Source: Mycolicibacterium iranicum
Lineage (GTDB): Bacteria > Actinomycetota > Actinomycetes > Mycobacteriales > Mycobacteriaceae
NCBI RefSeq assembly: GCF_002101705.1
Contig: NZ_LQPC01000031.1
Coordinates: 62,001-126,000 of the forward strand
Reading direction: 5' to 3'
DNA: 64,000 nucleotides
The notes below the pieces were generated by a model, which ran no database searches, was not told the origin of the DNA, and saw only the letters and a program-made list of their open reading frames with translations. How positions within the stretch are numbered: the first letter of the stretch is position 1; the number at the start of each line of letters is the position of its first letter. The translations under genes and the position numbers were made by a program. Positions 1-11,480 of this stretch are shown here, piece after piece.

Positions 1-281
1 TCGGGCGCAACGTAGACGGAGTCCTCGACCGTGTAGCGGTATGCCGGTCTGGTCTTCCACGGGGCGCAATACGCATAGCCGGTGATCCTGCCGTCGACGG
101 CGGCCACCAGGTACGGCAATCCCGCCGATCGCGCGGCGCCGAGCCGCGCCAACAACTCCTCGCGCGACGGCGGCTCCACCTCGAACGTGGCGACGCTCGT
201 GCGCACGTAATGCGCATAGATGTCGCGGACGGCATCGATGTCGGCCGCCGTGGCAGGACGTACCGTCACCGGCGGCGGCAT
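1..281 (-). CDS. GNAT N-acetyltransferase, phosphinothricin-acetyltransferase-like (partial, N-terminal part)
   Basis: The reverse strand reads in frame from an ATG at 281 to the window edge, giving 93 residues. They begin MPPPVTVRPATAADIDAVRD and continue IYAHYVRTSVATFEVEPPS. This is the usual opening of the Pat/Bar-type GNAT family, which transfers acetyl from acetyl-CoA to an amino group of a small molecule. A GYAYCAPWKTRPAYRYTVED segment matches the beta4 region preceding the acetyl-CoA loop of this family. The acetyl-CoA binding loop itself lies beyond the window. The gene follows the uvrA stop by only 4 bases on the same strand and may share its transcript. The substrate cannot be told from the sequence. 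Confidence 0.8.
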   Translation of the reverse strand, partial: MPPPVTVRPATAADIDAVRDIYAHYVRTSVATFEVEPPSREELLARLGAARSAGLPYLVAAVDGRITGYAYCAPWKTRPAYRYTVEDSVYVAP

Positions 282-285
282 CCGA

Positions 286-3192
<2,907 letters not shown>

Positions 3193-3256
3193 CGATGCCC
3201 CTTCTGTTCCGCTGGAATACGCCCGCGTTCCGTCCGCTGGGCGCACTACAGACCCC

Positions 3257-3279
3257 ATGCTAGGTCTGCCCACCGACAA
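3257..3279 (-). promoter_or_regulatory. RecA-NDp (PafBC-type) DNA-damage promoter of uvrA
   Basis: On the reverse strand TTGTCGGTG (3271-3279) is followed by exactly 8 bases and then TAGCAT (3257-3262). This matches the published mycobacterial RecA-independent damage promoter TTGTCRGTG-N8-TANNNT at every defined position. Transcription would begin near 3250, leaving a leader of about 60 bases before the GTG at 3192. Activity is inferred from the match alone. Confidence 0.8.
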
Positions 3280-3323
3280 GCCCCGGACGAGAGCTCGTCG
3301 ACCGGGAAGTAACGTGAGTCACC

Positions 3324-4001
3324 ATGACGCTCGTCGACGACAACTACACCGGTCACGTCGAACCGCGAACAGCTGCCCGGCGCGAACTTCCCGGCGCGTC
3401 GATCGTCAAGGTGTCGGTGGGCCCGATGGACAACAACGCGTACCTCGTGACCTGTTCCCAGACCGGTCAGACGCTACTCATCGATGCCGCCAACGATGCC
3501 GACATCCTCCTCGAACTGATCGAACGCTACGCCCCGAAGCTGTCTCTGATCGTCACCAGCCACCAACATCAGGACCACTGGATCGCTCTCGAGCAGGTGG
3601 CAGCAGCCACCAACGCACCGACGGCTGCCCACAGTCTCGACGCCGGGCCGCTGCCGGTGGTACCGGACAGGGTGCTCTCCGATGGCGACACCATCTCGAT
3701 CGGCGATCTGAGCTTCGACGTGATCCACCTGCGCGGACACACACCCGGCTCAGTGGCACTGGCTCTCGGCGGGCCGGCCACCGACGGCAGGGTGCACCTG
3801 TTCACCGGTGACTGCCTTTTCCCCGGCGGTGTCGGCAAGACCTGGAAAGACGGCGACTTCGAACAATTGCTCGGCGACGTGAGCAGCCGGGTGTTCGACG
3901 TCTACTCCGATTCGACCGTTGTCTATCCAGGACACGGCGACGATACGACGCTCGGGACCGAGCGCCCTCACCTGGGCGAATGGCGTGAGCGCGGTTGGTG
4001 A
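3324..4001 (+). CDS. MBL-fold metallo-hydrolase (glyoxalase II-like)
   Basis: This 225-residue protein has the metallo-beta-lactamase fold signature SHQHQDHW (HxHxDH, about residues 74-80). Later metal ligands are visible in [15 protein letters not shown] and YPGHGDD. Glyoxalase II-like enzymes of this family hydrolyse thioesters with a di-metal centre, but the substrate here is unknown. From memory it corresponds by position to M. tuberculosis Rv1637c, next to uvrA. A TAACGT box at 3310-3315 lies 8 bases before the ATG, so the mRNA is probably leaderless or nearly so. It is followed by the aldolase gene, 34 bases on. Confidence 0.88.
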   Translation: MTLVDDNYTGHVEPRTAARRELPGASIVKVSVGPMDNNAYLVTCSQTGQTLLIDAANDADILLELIERYAPKLSLIVTSHQHQDHWIALEQVAAATNAPTAAHSLDAGPLPVVPDRVLSDGDTISIGDLSFDVIHLRGHTPGSVALALGGPATDGRVHLFTGDCLFPGGVGKTWKDGDFEQLLGDVSSRVFDVYSDSTVVYPGHGDDTTLGTERPHLGEWRERGW

Positions 4002-4035
4002 ACCGCGGTCAGTTGAAGAAAGTCAGAAAGGGATC

Positions 4036-4920
4036 ATGAACAGCGATCAGTTCAACAAGGCGCAGCGTGGCGCCGGCTTCATTGCGGCACTGGACCAAAG
4101 CGGTGGCAGCACCCCCAAAGCGTTGAAGCTGTACGGCATCGCGGAGGACGCCTACTCCGGCGACGAGGAGATGTTCAACCTGGTGCACGAGATGCGTACC
4201 CGCATCATCACCAGCCCCAGCTTCGACGGCGACCGCATCCTCGGCGCGATTCTCTTCGAGGACACGATGGATCGGCAGATCGAAGGCCGCGACACCGCCG
4301 ACTACCTGTGGAACGTCAAGCAGATCGTCCCGTTCCTCAAGGTCGACAAGGGCCTCGCCGAGGAGAAGGACGGCGCCCAGGTCATGAAGCCGATCCCCGG
4401 TCTCGACGACCTTCTGGCGCGCGCACGGGACAAGGGCGTCTTCGGCACGAAGATGCGTTCGGTGATCAAGCTGCCCGGGTCGGGCCTCGACGAGGTCGTC
4501 GCCCAACAGTTCGAGGTCGGCAAGCAGATCCTCGCCGCAGGCCTGGTTCCGATCATCGAGCCCGAGGTCGACATCCACAGCCCCGAGAAGGCGAAGGCCG
4601 AGGATCAGCTGAAGGCCGCGATCCTGTCCGAACTGGACAAGCTCGGCGACGATCAGCACGTGATGCTCAAGTTGACCCTGCCCGACGTCGACAACCATTA
4701 CCGCGAGCTTGTCGAGCATCCGAAGGTGCTGCGGGTGGTCGCGCTCTCGGGTGGTTACAACCGCGAGGAGGCCTGCGAAAAGCTTGCCGCCAACCATGGC
4801 GTCATTGCGAGCTTCTCGCGGGCGTTGACCGAGGGCTTGACGGCCCAGCAGACCGACGAAGAGTTCAACGCCGCCCTGGACTCCGCGATCACTGCGATCG
4901 CGAAGGCGTCCAACTCCTGA
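4036..4920 (+). CDS. fda: Class I fructose-bisphosphate aldolase
   Basis: The enzyme reversibly cleaves fructose 1,6-bisphosphate in glycolysis and gluconeogenesis through a Schiff-base lysine, without metal. The 294 residues match the bacterial class I FdaA length (about 295). The N-terminal [17 protein letters not shown] is the family phosphate-binding segment. HVMLKLTLP places Lys212 where the Schiff-base lysine is expected. The frame opens upstream at 3919 inside the preceding gene, but the ATG at 4036 follows GAAAGGGATC and gives the family N-terminus [10 protein letters not shown]. Mycobacteria usually also have a class II (metal) aldolase elsewhere, so this is probably a second enzyme. 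It converges with the usp gene across a shared terminator hairpin. Confidence 0.93.
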   Translation: MNSDQFNKAQRGAGFIAALDQSGGSTPKALKLYGIAEDAYSGDEEMFNLVHEMRTRIITSPSFDGDRILGAILFEDTMDRQIEGRDTADYLWNVKQIVPFLKVDKGLAEEKDGAQVMKPIPGLDDLLARARDKGVFGTKMRSVIKLPGSGLDEVVAQQFEVGKQILAAGLVPIIEPEVDIHSPEKAKAEDQLKAAILSELDKLGDDQHVMLKLTLPDVDNHYRELVEHPKVLRVVALSGGYNREEACEKLAANHGVIASFSRALTEGLTAQQTDEEFNAALDSAITAIAKASNS

Positions 4921-4925
4921 CCACA

Positions 4926-4964
4926 GAGAAACCCTGGGTCGGCTGCGCCGGCTCAGGGTTTCTC
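4926..4964. terminator. Hairpin terminator between convergent aldolase and usp genes
   Basis: An 11-bp perfect stem, GAGAAACCCTG (4926-4936) with CAGGGTTTCTC (4954-4964), has a 17-base loop. It lies between two convergent stop codons, so it can serve both directions. There is no long T tract, as is usual in mycobacteria. Confidence 0.8.
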
Positions 4965-4978
4965 GTTCTCGGTCTCAG

Positions 4979-5422
4979 TCAGGAAGTGTGCACGATGAGC
5001 ACGTCGGTCTTGGACCGTCGCGCCACGTTTGCGGGCACCGATCCGAGCAAGCGGCCGGCGATCGTGCTCAAGCCGACGTTGCCGACCACGAGCAGATCCG
5101 CGTTCACCTCTTCGGCCAATTCGACAAGTGCGTCAACGGGTGCTCCGACGACGGCCTTCTCTTCGATGTTCTCAGCTCCGGCAGCCTTGGCACGGTCTCT
5201 CGCCTCGCGAAGGATCGCGTAGATCGGCGCGTTGCCCGACATCTTGTAGCCCTCGTCCTTGAGGACGTCGGCGGCCCGCGCGTCCTCGCTCTGCGGGAAA
5301 TAGGCCGTCGCGACGACGAGCCTCGCGTGGGCGCCAGCCGCGATCTGACCGGCGCGGTCCACGGCACGCAACGACGAATCAGATCCGTCCGTACCAACCA
5401 CCACCGTTTGATAGCCGGTCAT
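4979..5422 (-). CDS. Universal stress protein (UspA family, Rv1636-like)
   Basis: A 147-residue single-domain Usp. The N-terminal VVVGTDGSDSS and the C-terminal VVGNVGLSTIAGRLLGSVP (G-2x-G-9x-G-S nucleotide-binding loop) are diagnostic. By size and position it is the counterpart of M. tuberculosis Rv1636, a Usp reported to bind cAMP. That makes a cAMP-sequestering role plausible in a window that also encodes an adenylate cyclase, but no residue here proves the ligand. I prefer the ATG at 5422, preceded by GGGAGGATATTG, over the TTG immediately upstream. It is monocistronic and convergent with the aldolase gene. Confidence 0.92.
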   Translation of the reverse strand: MTGYQTVVVGTDGSDSSLRAVDRAGQIAAGAHARLVVATAYFPQSEDARAADVLKDEGYKMSGNAPIYAILREARDRAKAAGAENIEEKAVVGAPVDALVELAEEVNADLLVVGNVGLSTIAGRLLGSVPANVARRSKTDVLIVHTS

Positions 5423-6050
5423 CAATATCCTCCCAGTGTCGGTTGCAACGCCAACCGAGACAGTAACCCGCCCAGCGGCGAATGTGGGTGCGATTCACCA
5501 CACACGCGTCGCATCTACCCAGGACAGGACTTCAGGCGAAGGCAGGATCACGCATGACCTCTCGACGTGACGACGGGTACATCTCGCGCAATCACGCGCT
5601 GCGCCAAAGGGAATGGCACCTGCGCCGAGTGTGGTTCGCCTCACTGGCGGTGTGACGTCGCGTCAGGCAACACCCCAGTGCTTGTCGGGGAGAATTTGAC
5701 GCGGCATCTCGACCAGCGCGTCGCTCGACGGCGCTGCGCGACCGAAGCAACCTACGACGCGGGAAGGACCACTGGCATCGCGGGGACATATGCCTGCACA
5801 GAACAGTCGGCGCGGGTCGCAACCAAGGGGGTGGTGACCACGGGAAACCGGCGGCCGAGGTTGCCGAGGGCTCTGCGCGGCATCGTTATCGGCTGCAGTG
5901 CAACAGCTTTGAGGGGACTAGGGCCACCTCCTGCGCTCTCAACCGTCAGCCGTGTAGAGGGATCCCGGAAAGCCAATGGCTGCAAGGGCATTGCCTTCTG
6001 CTGAACACCGAGCAGTGTGCGTCGCTCGTCGACCGCAACGGCAGCCGAAC
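5423..6050. other. 628-bp stretch without a convincing gene
   Basis: This gap separates the usp start from the cutinase stop. Open frames of 145 codons (plus, 5567-6004) and 135 codons (minus, 5752-6159, running into the cutinase gene out of frame) show no recognisable motif. A 33-codon frame at 5554-5655 has a purine-rich stretch (GAAGGCAGGA) about 8 bases before its ATG but no other support. The gap may hold the usp promoter and degraded sequence; no RNA gene or repeat was recognised. Confidence 0.5.
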
Positions 6051-6755
6051 TCAGCTCAGAGTTCCGAGCACCTTGCCGGCGGCAAATGTGGCCGCTTCGG
6101 TGACCATGCCATTCCACGGGTAGGCGAAATGGGCGAAAAAGTTGTTCCCCTTCGAGCAATACGGATCACCGTCAGCGCACAGGTCGATGGCCTTGCTGCC
6201 GTAGAGCGGGCTGATTTTCGTCAGGGGGCCGAGGGTGGCGATATCCCGGGATGGATTGCCGAACACGGCAATCGCCGCGACATGGTTGACCATCGTGTCC
6301 GGCAACGGCGCCGGCGTGAAGAACCAGATCGTCCGCTTGCCGATGGTGATCAGATCGATAACACCGGCGCCTTGGGACATTCCGCCGAGGACGATCTTGG
6401 TCCTCGGACACATCCCCGCGATGTACTGAACCTGTTTGTTGGCATCGAGGGCGCCTGCGCTCGTGGACTTCGAAAAGTTCCAGCTGGCCGGGTAGTTCAC
6501 GGCGTAGACATTGACAGTTTTCTTGGGCAGCAGCTTCTTGAGCGCGGTGACGAACTGTCTACCAGTGAAACCGATTCCCGGCGCATCGGAGGTTCCGCGC
6601 GCGAAAACCACCTCGACGTCCGGGCATTCTGCAGCGACAGCAACGGAAGCGGTCGCTGTGGAATACGACAGCGCCGACGCTGTCACCACTGCAATCGCTA
6701 AGACACGAGCCACCTGGCGTGCGAACACCCGACAACGCTGACACAGTTTCAGCAA
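6051..6755 (-). CDS. Secreted cutinase-family serine esterase
   Basis: Cutinase-like esterases of mycobacteria hydrolyse ester lipids outside the cell. The 234-residue product has a hydrophobic N-terminal signal segment ending near ATASVAVAA, followed by ECPDVEVVFARGTSDAPGIG, a typical mature cutinase start. The nucleophile elbow is GGMSQGAG (Ser at about residue 127). The downstream Asp lies in DLCADGDPYC, within the cysteine-framed cutinase motif, and the His in FFAHFAYPWNG. The first codon in this frame is TTG at 6755. A GTG about 9 codons in is an alternative that still leaves a full signal peptide. No partner gene is adjacent. Confidence 0.92.
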   Translation of the reverse strand: MLKLCQRCRVFARQVARVLAIAVVTASALSYSTATASVAVAAECPDVEVVFARGTSDAPGIGFTGRQFVTALKKLLPKKTVNVYAVNYPASWNFSKSTSAGALDANKQVQYIAGMCPRTKIVLGGMSQGAGVIDLITIGKRTIWFFTPAPLPDTMVNHVAAIAVFGNPSRDIATLGPLTKISPLYGSKAIDLCADGDPYCSKGNNFFAHFAYPWNGMVTEAATFAAGKVLGTLS

Positions 6756-6857
6756 AGATGAACCGCGCCGCGATGCAATGGTGATTCAACAGATGCAGAT
6801 CTGTGTTGCATCAAGAGGTGTGCCGTCGCGGCCGTGTGGATAATCGTGCGCGGCCGG

Positions 6858-7181
6858 TCACTGGGCTGCACCGAGTTCGACCAGGAGCACCCCGACCACG
6901 ATGAGAGCGATTCCGCCGAGCATCTTCCGAGTCAGCGGCTCGCCGAACAGCAACCGAGACAGGATCGCGGTCAGAGCTACTCCGGACGCCGCCCAGACGC
7001 CGTACGCGACGCCCAGCGGCATTCCATGCCTGAGCGAGCCCCACAGCAGCGTGAAGGCCAGCACGTAGCCGACGACGACCACCCCATAAAAGGCCACGCG
7101 GCCCCGCGCGGCCACCCGCAGAGCCAACGTTCCCGTCACCTCGCAACCGATGGCCGCTGCCAGGAGCAGGTACTGAATCAT
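6858..7181 (-). CDS. Small multidrug resistance (SMR) efflux subunit, second of a pair
   Basis: The 107-residue protein is predicted to have four transmembrane helices. The conserved SMR glutamate in helix 1 is seen in AIGCEVTGTLALR (Glu14), and helix 3 carries GVAYGVWAASGVALTA. SMR proteins export cationic drugs or guanidinium compounds in exchange for protons, as antiparallel dimers. Its ATG overlaps the stop of the upstream SMR gene by 4 bases (7178-7181), so the two are translationally coupled. This is the arrangement of heterodimeric SMR pairs. Confidence 0.92.
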   Translation of the reverse strand: MIQYLLLAAAIGCEVTGTLALRVAARGRVAFYGVVVVGYVLAFTLLWGSLRHGMPLGVAYGVWAASGVALTAILSRLLFGEPLTRKMLGGIALIVVGVLLVELGAAQ

Positions 7182-7504
7182 TCCTCACCCACGTGCGATC
7201 CGGATTCCACCAGCATGACCCCGCCCATGATGCAGACCAACCCGACGAACATCAGCGCAGTCAACGCCTCGCCGAAGATCACTGCCGAGAGCACCGCGGT
7301 CAGCGCCACGCCTGCGGCACCCCAGATCCCGTATGCCACCCCGAGTCCCATGCCGCGTCGGAGCACGAGAGCGAGGAAGACGAACGAGGCCAGATAACCG
7401 AGCACCACGACGCCATAGAGCGAGGGCACGCTTGCCGAGCCCTTCAACGAAAGGGTGGCCGCGACTTCACTGGTGATGGCGAGCACGAGCAGCAGCCATG
7501 TCAT
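7178..7504 (-). CDS. Small multidrug resistance (SMR) efflux subunit, first of a pair
   Basis: A 108-residue four-helix SMR protein, MTWLLLVLAITSEVAATLSL, with the conserved Glu13 in helix 1 and GVAYGIWGAAGVALTAVLS in helix 3. The frame extends upstream to 7621, but those residues are hydrophilic and unlike the family, so the ATG at 7504 was chosen. It probably pairs with the overlapping downstream subunit. Its C-terminus (LVESGSHVGEE) is longer and more acidic than the partner's, which could set opposite membrane topologies. No regulator or riboswitch was seen upstream. Confidence 0.9.
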   Translation of the reverse strand: MTWLLLVLAITSEVAATLSLKGSASVPSLYGVVVLGYLASFVFLALVLRRGMGLGVAYGIWGAAGVALTAVLSAVIFGEALTALMFVGLVCIMGGVMLVESGSHVGEE

Positions 7505-7637
7505 CACGCCCTGTCCCCCATGCTCACTTCCCGACGAAGGCAGACACGCGCGCACTCTACCTCTGCGCGGCAAAGCCGTGACGACCCCGGCTTTTGCGTT
7601 GCCGTGCTCGTCCGCGCGCAAGCCAGCATCGGGGTAA

Positions 7638-7666
7638 GCCGCCCCATCCTTTCCGGGTGGGGCGGC
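7638..7666 (-). terminator. Hairpin downstream of tRNA-Cys
   Basis: GCCGCCCCA (7638-7646) pairs with TGGGGCGGC (7658-7666) over an 11-base loop, 12 bases beyond the 3' end of tRNA-Cys on the reverse strand. It fits a GC-rich intrinsic terminator for that gene. Confidence 0.7.
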
Positions 7667-7677
7667 CTCTCCCTGCG

Positions 7678-7748
7678 AGCGGATGACGGGATTCGAACCC
7701 GTGTAGACGGCTTTGCAGGCCGGTGCCTAGCCACTCAGCCACACCCGC
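7678..7748 (-). tRNA. tRNA-Cys (anticodon GCA)
   Basis: The reverse strand folds as a complete cloverleaf. The acceptor GCGGGTG pairs with CATCCGC (one G-U). The anticodon loop reads CTGCAAA with GCA at its centre. The T arm is ACGGG-TTCGAAT-CCCGT. The discriminator base is U73, the identity element of tRNA-Cys. CCA is not encoded. The gene spans 71 nt. Confidence 0.97.
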
Positions 7749-7796
7749 ACTGCTGTGCAGGCTGCCATCCTCGTCGCCGGGTGCCCACAGTTCGGC

Positions 7797-9209
7797 TCAC
7801 CGTGATCGTCTGACAGTCGGACGTCCGCTTCGAACGGACGCCACCGCGGCCAAGGCCGCCACTATCCCGAAGCACGCGAAGAGCCAGCGGGCGGCCGCAG
7901 CGTCTCCGGTGTCGGTCACATTGACGATGACGCCCGCCAGGGCCGCCCCGAACGCTCCACAGATGACTTGCACCGTGTTGATCGCGGCCGCCGCAGCCGG
8001 GCCTTCGGTGGGGTCGTCGACCTTGCTCATCGCCCACGCCGAAAGGTGCGGCCACGCCATGCCGATACCAGCGCCGCTGGTCACCAGACCGGCCGCCCAT
8101 AGCGCCACCCATACCGGCGATGCGTCGTCGCGCAGCGACAGCGCCCCGATGATCAGGCCGGTCGCCATCACCAACGGTGCCAACGCCACCGTCCGCACGA
8201 TCACATGTTCGCGTCGCAATGAGGCGCTGCTGATCTCCCCCACAGTCCACCCGATCGCCAGGCCTGCCCCCAGAAACCCCGCTGCCACCGGAGTCAGATG
8301 CGCAAGGCGCTGGCCGAAAAGCGGGACGAACATGTCGACCATCGTCGCGGCCATCAAAGCGCCCAATGTCAGGTAGATCCATTTCAGGGGTCCGGGCCCG
8401 AATGCGCTGGGCGGCAGCACAGTTACCCGACTCCGCCTATCGACGAACAGGAAGAGCATCACGAGCGCGGCGCCGAGCGCCATCAGCCCGGCGGTGGCCC
8501 ACCGGTTGTGCGGAATACCCGCCACGCTGACCGCCAGGGCGGCCACTCCGAGCAGCAGCAGCGACCACACCGGAATCCGGGCCCGACTCCGGGGCACTTC
8601 GGCATTGTTGCGCGCGGGCAGGGCGACGGGCACCAACACCGACATCGCCGTGGTCATCACCACGAGAATCCTGAAAGCCCAACGCCACGAACCATATTGA
8701 GCGAAGAGACCACCCGCGGCGGGGCCGACCAGGGTGCCGACGCCCCACATCGCCGACACCAGCGCGGATGCCTTCGTCCACAACACGCTCGGCAGCGCGG
8801 TGTTGATCACCGCGTAGCCGAGACCCGCCAACAGCCCGCCCGCAAGGCCCTGGACGCTGCGCCCGACCAAGAGGATCTCCATGCTCGGCGCGATTGCACA
8901 CCCCAAGCTGCCCAGCCCGAACACACTGAGCCCCAACAGGTATGCCCACCTCGGCCCCAGTCGCATCAACACCGCGTGCACTGTGGTCGCTGCCATCACC
9001 GACCCAACGAGGTACACCGTCGTCACCCACGCGTAGAACCGGTGGCCGCCGATGTCAGCGACGGCGCTGGGCATCAGGCTGATCGTCAGAAACTCGTTGG
9101 TCGCGTACAACGCCACCCCGCCGGCCAATACCAGCGAGGCACCGAGGTTCTTCGGGCCGAGCAGCGCACGCCACGTTCCGATGACGGTATCGGCCACAGT
9201 GTTGGTCAC
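7797..9209 (-). CDS. MFS drug-efflux transporter (Rv1634-like)
   Basis: This 470-residue integral membrane protein has about 14 hydrophobic segments, as in the DHA2-like proton-coupled drug exporters. An MFS motif-C-like helix is seen in GVGTLVGPAAGGLFAQYGSW, and VGRSVQGLAGGL matches the helix-4 motif region. The start is a GTG at 9209. A TACGGT box on the reverse strand ends 7 bases before it, so the transcript is probably leaderless. It lies between tRNA-Cys and uvrB. The substrate is not evident; the M. tuberculosis counterpart by position is Rv1634. Confidence 0.9.
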   Translation of the reverse strand: MTNTVADTVIGTWRALLGPKNLGASLVLAGGVALYATNEFLTISLMPSAVADIGGHRFYAWVTTVYLVGSVMAATTVHAVLMRLGPRWAYLLGLSVFGLGSLGCAIAPSMEILLVGRSVQGLAGGLLAGLGYAVINTALPSVLWTKASALVSAMWGVGTLVGPAAGGLFAQYGSWRWAFRILVVMTTAMSVLVPVALPARNNAEVPRSRARIPVWSLLLLGVAALAVSVAGIPHNRWATAGLMALGAALVMLFLFVDRRSRVTVLPPSAFGPGPLKWIYLTLGALMAATMVDMFVPLFGQRLAHLTPVAAGFLGAGLAIGWTVGEISSASLRREHVIVRTVALAPLVMATGLIIGALSLRDDASPVWVALWAAGLVTSGAGIGMAWPHLSAWAMSKVDDPTEGPAAAAAINTVQVICGAFGAALAGVIVNVTDTGDAAAARWLFACFGIVAALAAVASVRSGRPTVRRSR

Positions 9210-9248
9210 GACGATGACCGTAGAACCTCAACTGCGCTTGAGATCAAG

Positions 9249-11408
9249 TCATTTGATCCCGGCGGCATCCATGCCCCGCAGCTCCTTCTTCAGATCTTGG
9301 ATCTCGTCACGGATCCGTGCCGCCAGCTCGAACTGCAGATCGCGCGCGGCGGCCATCATCTGCGCGGTCAGATCCTTGATCAGATCGGCCAGCTCGGCGC
9401 GAGGCATGTTCGACGTGTCCCGACCCTCGAACACCCCGGCGCTGACCGCCCGGCCCGGTTCGCCCTGCGCACGCCTGCCGCGGGACGCGTTGCGACCCGA
9501 ACCGCCCACCTCCACCGACTCGGTGTCGTCAGCCTCGCGGTAAACCTGATCGAGAATGTCAGCGATCTTCTTGCGCAACGGTTTCGGATCGATGCCGTGC
9601 TCTTCGTTATAGGCGATCTGCTTGGCCCGACGCCGTTCCGTCTCGTCGATCGCCTGCTTCATCGAATCCGTCATCGTGTCGGCGTACATGTGCACCTCGC
9701 CGGAGACGTTTCGCGCTGCACGCCCGATCGTCTGGATCAGGCTGCGCGGGGAACGCAGGAAGCCTTCCTTGTCGGCGTCGAGGATCGCCACCAACGACAC
9801 CTCCGGCAGGTCGAGGCCCTCCCGCAACAGGTTGATGCCGATGAGCACGTCGTACTCCCCCAGCCGTAGCTGACGCAGCAGCTCGACGCGGCGCAACGTA
9901 TCGACCTCGGAATGCAGGTACCGGACCCGGATGCCCATCTCCAGCAGATAGTCGGTCAGGTCCTCGGCCATCTTCTTGGTCAGCGTCGTCACGAGCACAC
10001 GCTCGTCGCGTTCGGTGCGCTTGCGGATCTCGCCGATCAGGTCGTCGATCTGTCCCTTCGTCGGCTTGACGATGACCTGCGGGTCGACCAGGCCGGTCGG
10101 CCGGATCACCTGCTCGACGAATTCGCCTCCGGTCTGGCTCAATTCGTAGCTGCCCGGCGTCGCCGACAGATACACCGTCTGACCGATGCGGTCAGCGAAC
10201 TCCTCCCACGTCAGCGGCCGGTTGTCGACGGCGGACGGAAGCCGGAAGCCGAAGTCGACCAGGTTCCGCTTACGCGACATGTCACCTTCGTACATGCCGC
10301 CGATCTGGGGCACTGTGACGTGCGACTCGTCGATGACGAGGAGGAAGTCCTCCGGGAAATAGTCCAGCAATGTCGCCGGGGCCGACCCTGCCGGACGCCC
10401 GTCGATGTGGCGCGAGTAGTTCTCGATGCCCGAGCAGAAGCCGACCTGCCGCATCATCTCGATGTCGTAGTTGGTGCGCATACGCAGCCGCTGGGCCTCC
10501 AGCAGCTTGCCCTGCCCCTCCAACTCGGCGAGGCGCTCTTCGAGTTCGGCCTCGATGGTCGAAATCGCGTGGGCCATCCGCTCGGGCCCGGCGACATAGT
10601 GGGTCGCGGGGAAGATCCGCAGTGAGTCGACCTTGCGGATGATGTCACCGGTCAGCGGGTGCAGGTAGTAGAGCTCTTCGATCTCGTCGCCGAAGAACTC
10701 GATGCGCACCGCCAGTTCTTCGTAGGACGGGATGATCTCGACGGTGTCGCCGCGCACGCGGAACGTCCCGCGGGTGAACGACATGTCGTTGCGGGTGTAC
10801 TGGACGTCGACGAGCAGCCGCAGCAGGGCGTCGCGGGGCACCTCGTCGCCGACCTTGAGCTCCACCGAGCGATCCATGTACGACTGCGGTGTGCCGAGGC
10901 CGTAGATGCACGACACCGATGCCACCACGACGACGTCACGGCGGGACAGCAGATTCGACGTCGCCGAGTGCCGCAACCGCTCGACGTCGTCGTTGATCGA
11001 GCTGTCCTTCTCGATGTAGGTGTCGGTCTGGGCGATATAGGCCTCGGGTTGGTAGTAGTCGTAATACGACACGAAGTACTCGACGGCGTTGTTGGGCAAC
11101 ATCTCGCGAAGCTCGTTCGCCAACTGCGCGGCCAGGGTCTTGTTCGGCGCCATCACGAGGGTCGGCCGCTGGAGCCGTTCGATCAGCCAGGCGGTGGTCG
11201 CCGACTTGCCGGTTCCGGTGGCGCCGAGGAGGACGACGTCTTTCTCGCCGGCACGGATCCGGCGCTCCAGCTCCTCGATCGCGGCGGGCTGGTCACCGGC
11301 GGGCTCGTATTCACTGACCACCTCGAAGCGCGCGCCGGACCGGACGATTTCGTCGACGGGGCGGTACTCCGAGTGCGCAAGCACGGGGTGTTCGGTCGCA
11401 AAGGCCAT
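9249..11408 (-). CDS. uvrB: Excinuclease ABC subunit B
   Basis: UvrB verifies the lesion after UvrA loading and recruits the UvrC nuclease. The 719 residues contain Walker [12 protein letters not shown] and the beta-hairpin region [20 protein letters not shown], which inserts between DNA strands. Helicase motifs follow: [14 protein letters not shown] and [11 protein letters not shown]-terminal UVR domain ([19 protein letters not shown]) binds UvrC. The frame stays open to 12137, but the ATG at 11408 gives the conserved [17 protein letters not shown] start. That ATG also lies 7 bases behind the -10 box, so the mRNA is predicted to be leaderless. It is divergent from the DUF402 gene. Confidence 0.97.
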   Translation of the reverse strand: MAFATEHPVLAHSEYRPVDEIVRSGARFEVVSEYEPAGDQPAAIEELERRIRAGEKDVVLLGATGTGKSATTAWLIERLQRPTLVMAPNKTLAAQLANELREMLPNNAVEYFVSYYDYYQPEAYIAQTDTYIEKDSSINDDVERLRHSATSNLLSRRDVVVVASVSCIYGLGTPQSYMDRSVELKVGDEVPRDALLRLLVDVQYTRNDMSFTRGTFRVRGDTVEIIPSYEELAVRIEFFGDEIEELYYLHPLTGDIIRKVDSLRIFPATHYVAGPERMAHAISTIEAELEERLAELEGQGKLLEAQRLRMRTNYDIEMMRQVGFCSGIENYSRHIDGRPAGSAPATLLDYFPEDFLLVIDESHVTVPQIGGMYEGDMSRKRNLVDFGFRLPSAVDNRPLTWEEFADRIGQTVYLSATPGSYELSQTGGEFVEQVIRPTGLVDPQVIVKPTKGQIDDLIGEIRKRTERDERVLVTTLTKKMAEDLTDYLLEMGIRVRYLHSEVDTLRRVELLRQLRLGEYDVLIGINLLREGLDLPEVSLVAILDADKEGFLRSPRSLIQTIGRAARNVSGEVHMYADTMTDSMKQAIDETERRRAKQIAYNEEHGIDPKPLRKKIADILDQVYREADDTESVEVGGSGRNASRGRRAQGEPGRAVSAGVFEGRDTSNMPRAELADLIKDLTAQMMAAARDLQFELAARIRDEIQDLKKELRGMDAAGIK

Positions 11409-11415
11409 GTTCACC

Positions 11416-11438
11416 AGGTTAGAACCCGGGGCTGACAT
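11416..11438 (-). promoter_or_regulatory. RecA-NDp (PafBC-type) promoter of uvrB
   Basis: On the reverse strand ATGTCAGCC (11430-11438) is followed by 8 bases and TAACCT (11416-11421). The TGTCAG core, the spacing and the TANNNT box match the damage-promoter consensus; only the flanking T and the final TG differ. The ATG begins 7 bases after the box. Confidence 0.7.
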
Positions 11439-11468
11439 GTTCTGTTCCTGGACGGGACGCGGGCCCTC

Positions 11469-11474
11469 TATCCT
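11469..11474 (+). promoter_or_regulatory. -10 element of the DUF402 gene
   Basis: TATCCT fits TANNNT. Six bases (GGGCCC) separate it from ATT at 11481, so a purine start site would coincide with the proposed start codon. This is the arrangement of leaderless mRNAs. Confidence 0.55.
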
Positions 11475-11480
11475 GGGCCC

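Noticed and set aside
5752..6159. 135-codon minus-strand frame overlapping the cutinase 3' end
   Set aside because: Out of frame with the cutinase gene, no motif and no ribosome-binding site.
7638..7666. Guanidine riboswitch upstream of the SMR genes
   Set aside because: The hairpin lies directly downstream of tRNA-Cys and lacks the conserved guanidine-aptamer loops; it fits a terminator better.
8298..9869. 523-codon plus-strand frame opposite the MFS gene and uvrB
   Set aside because: It spans the ends of two genuine genes on the other strand and shows only low-complexity Arg/His/Gln sequence.
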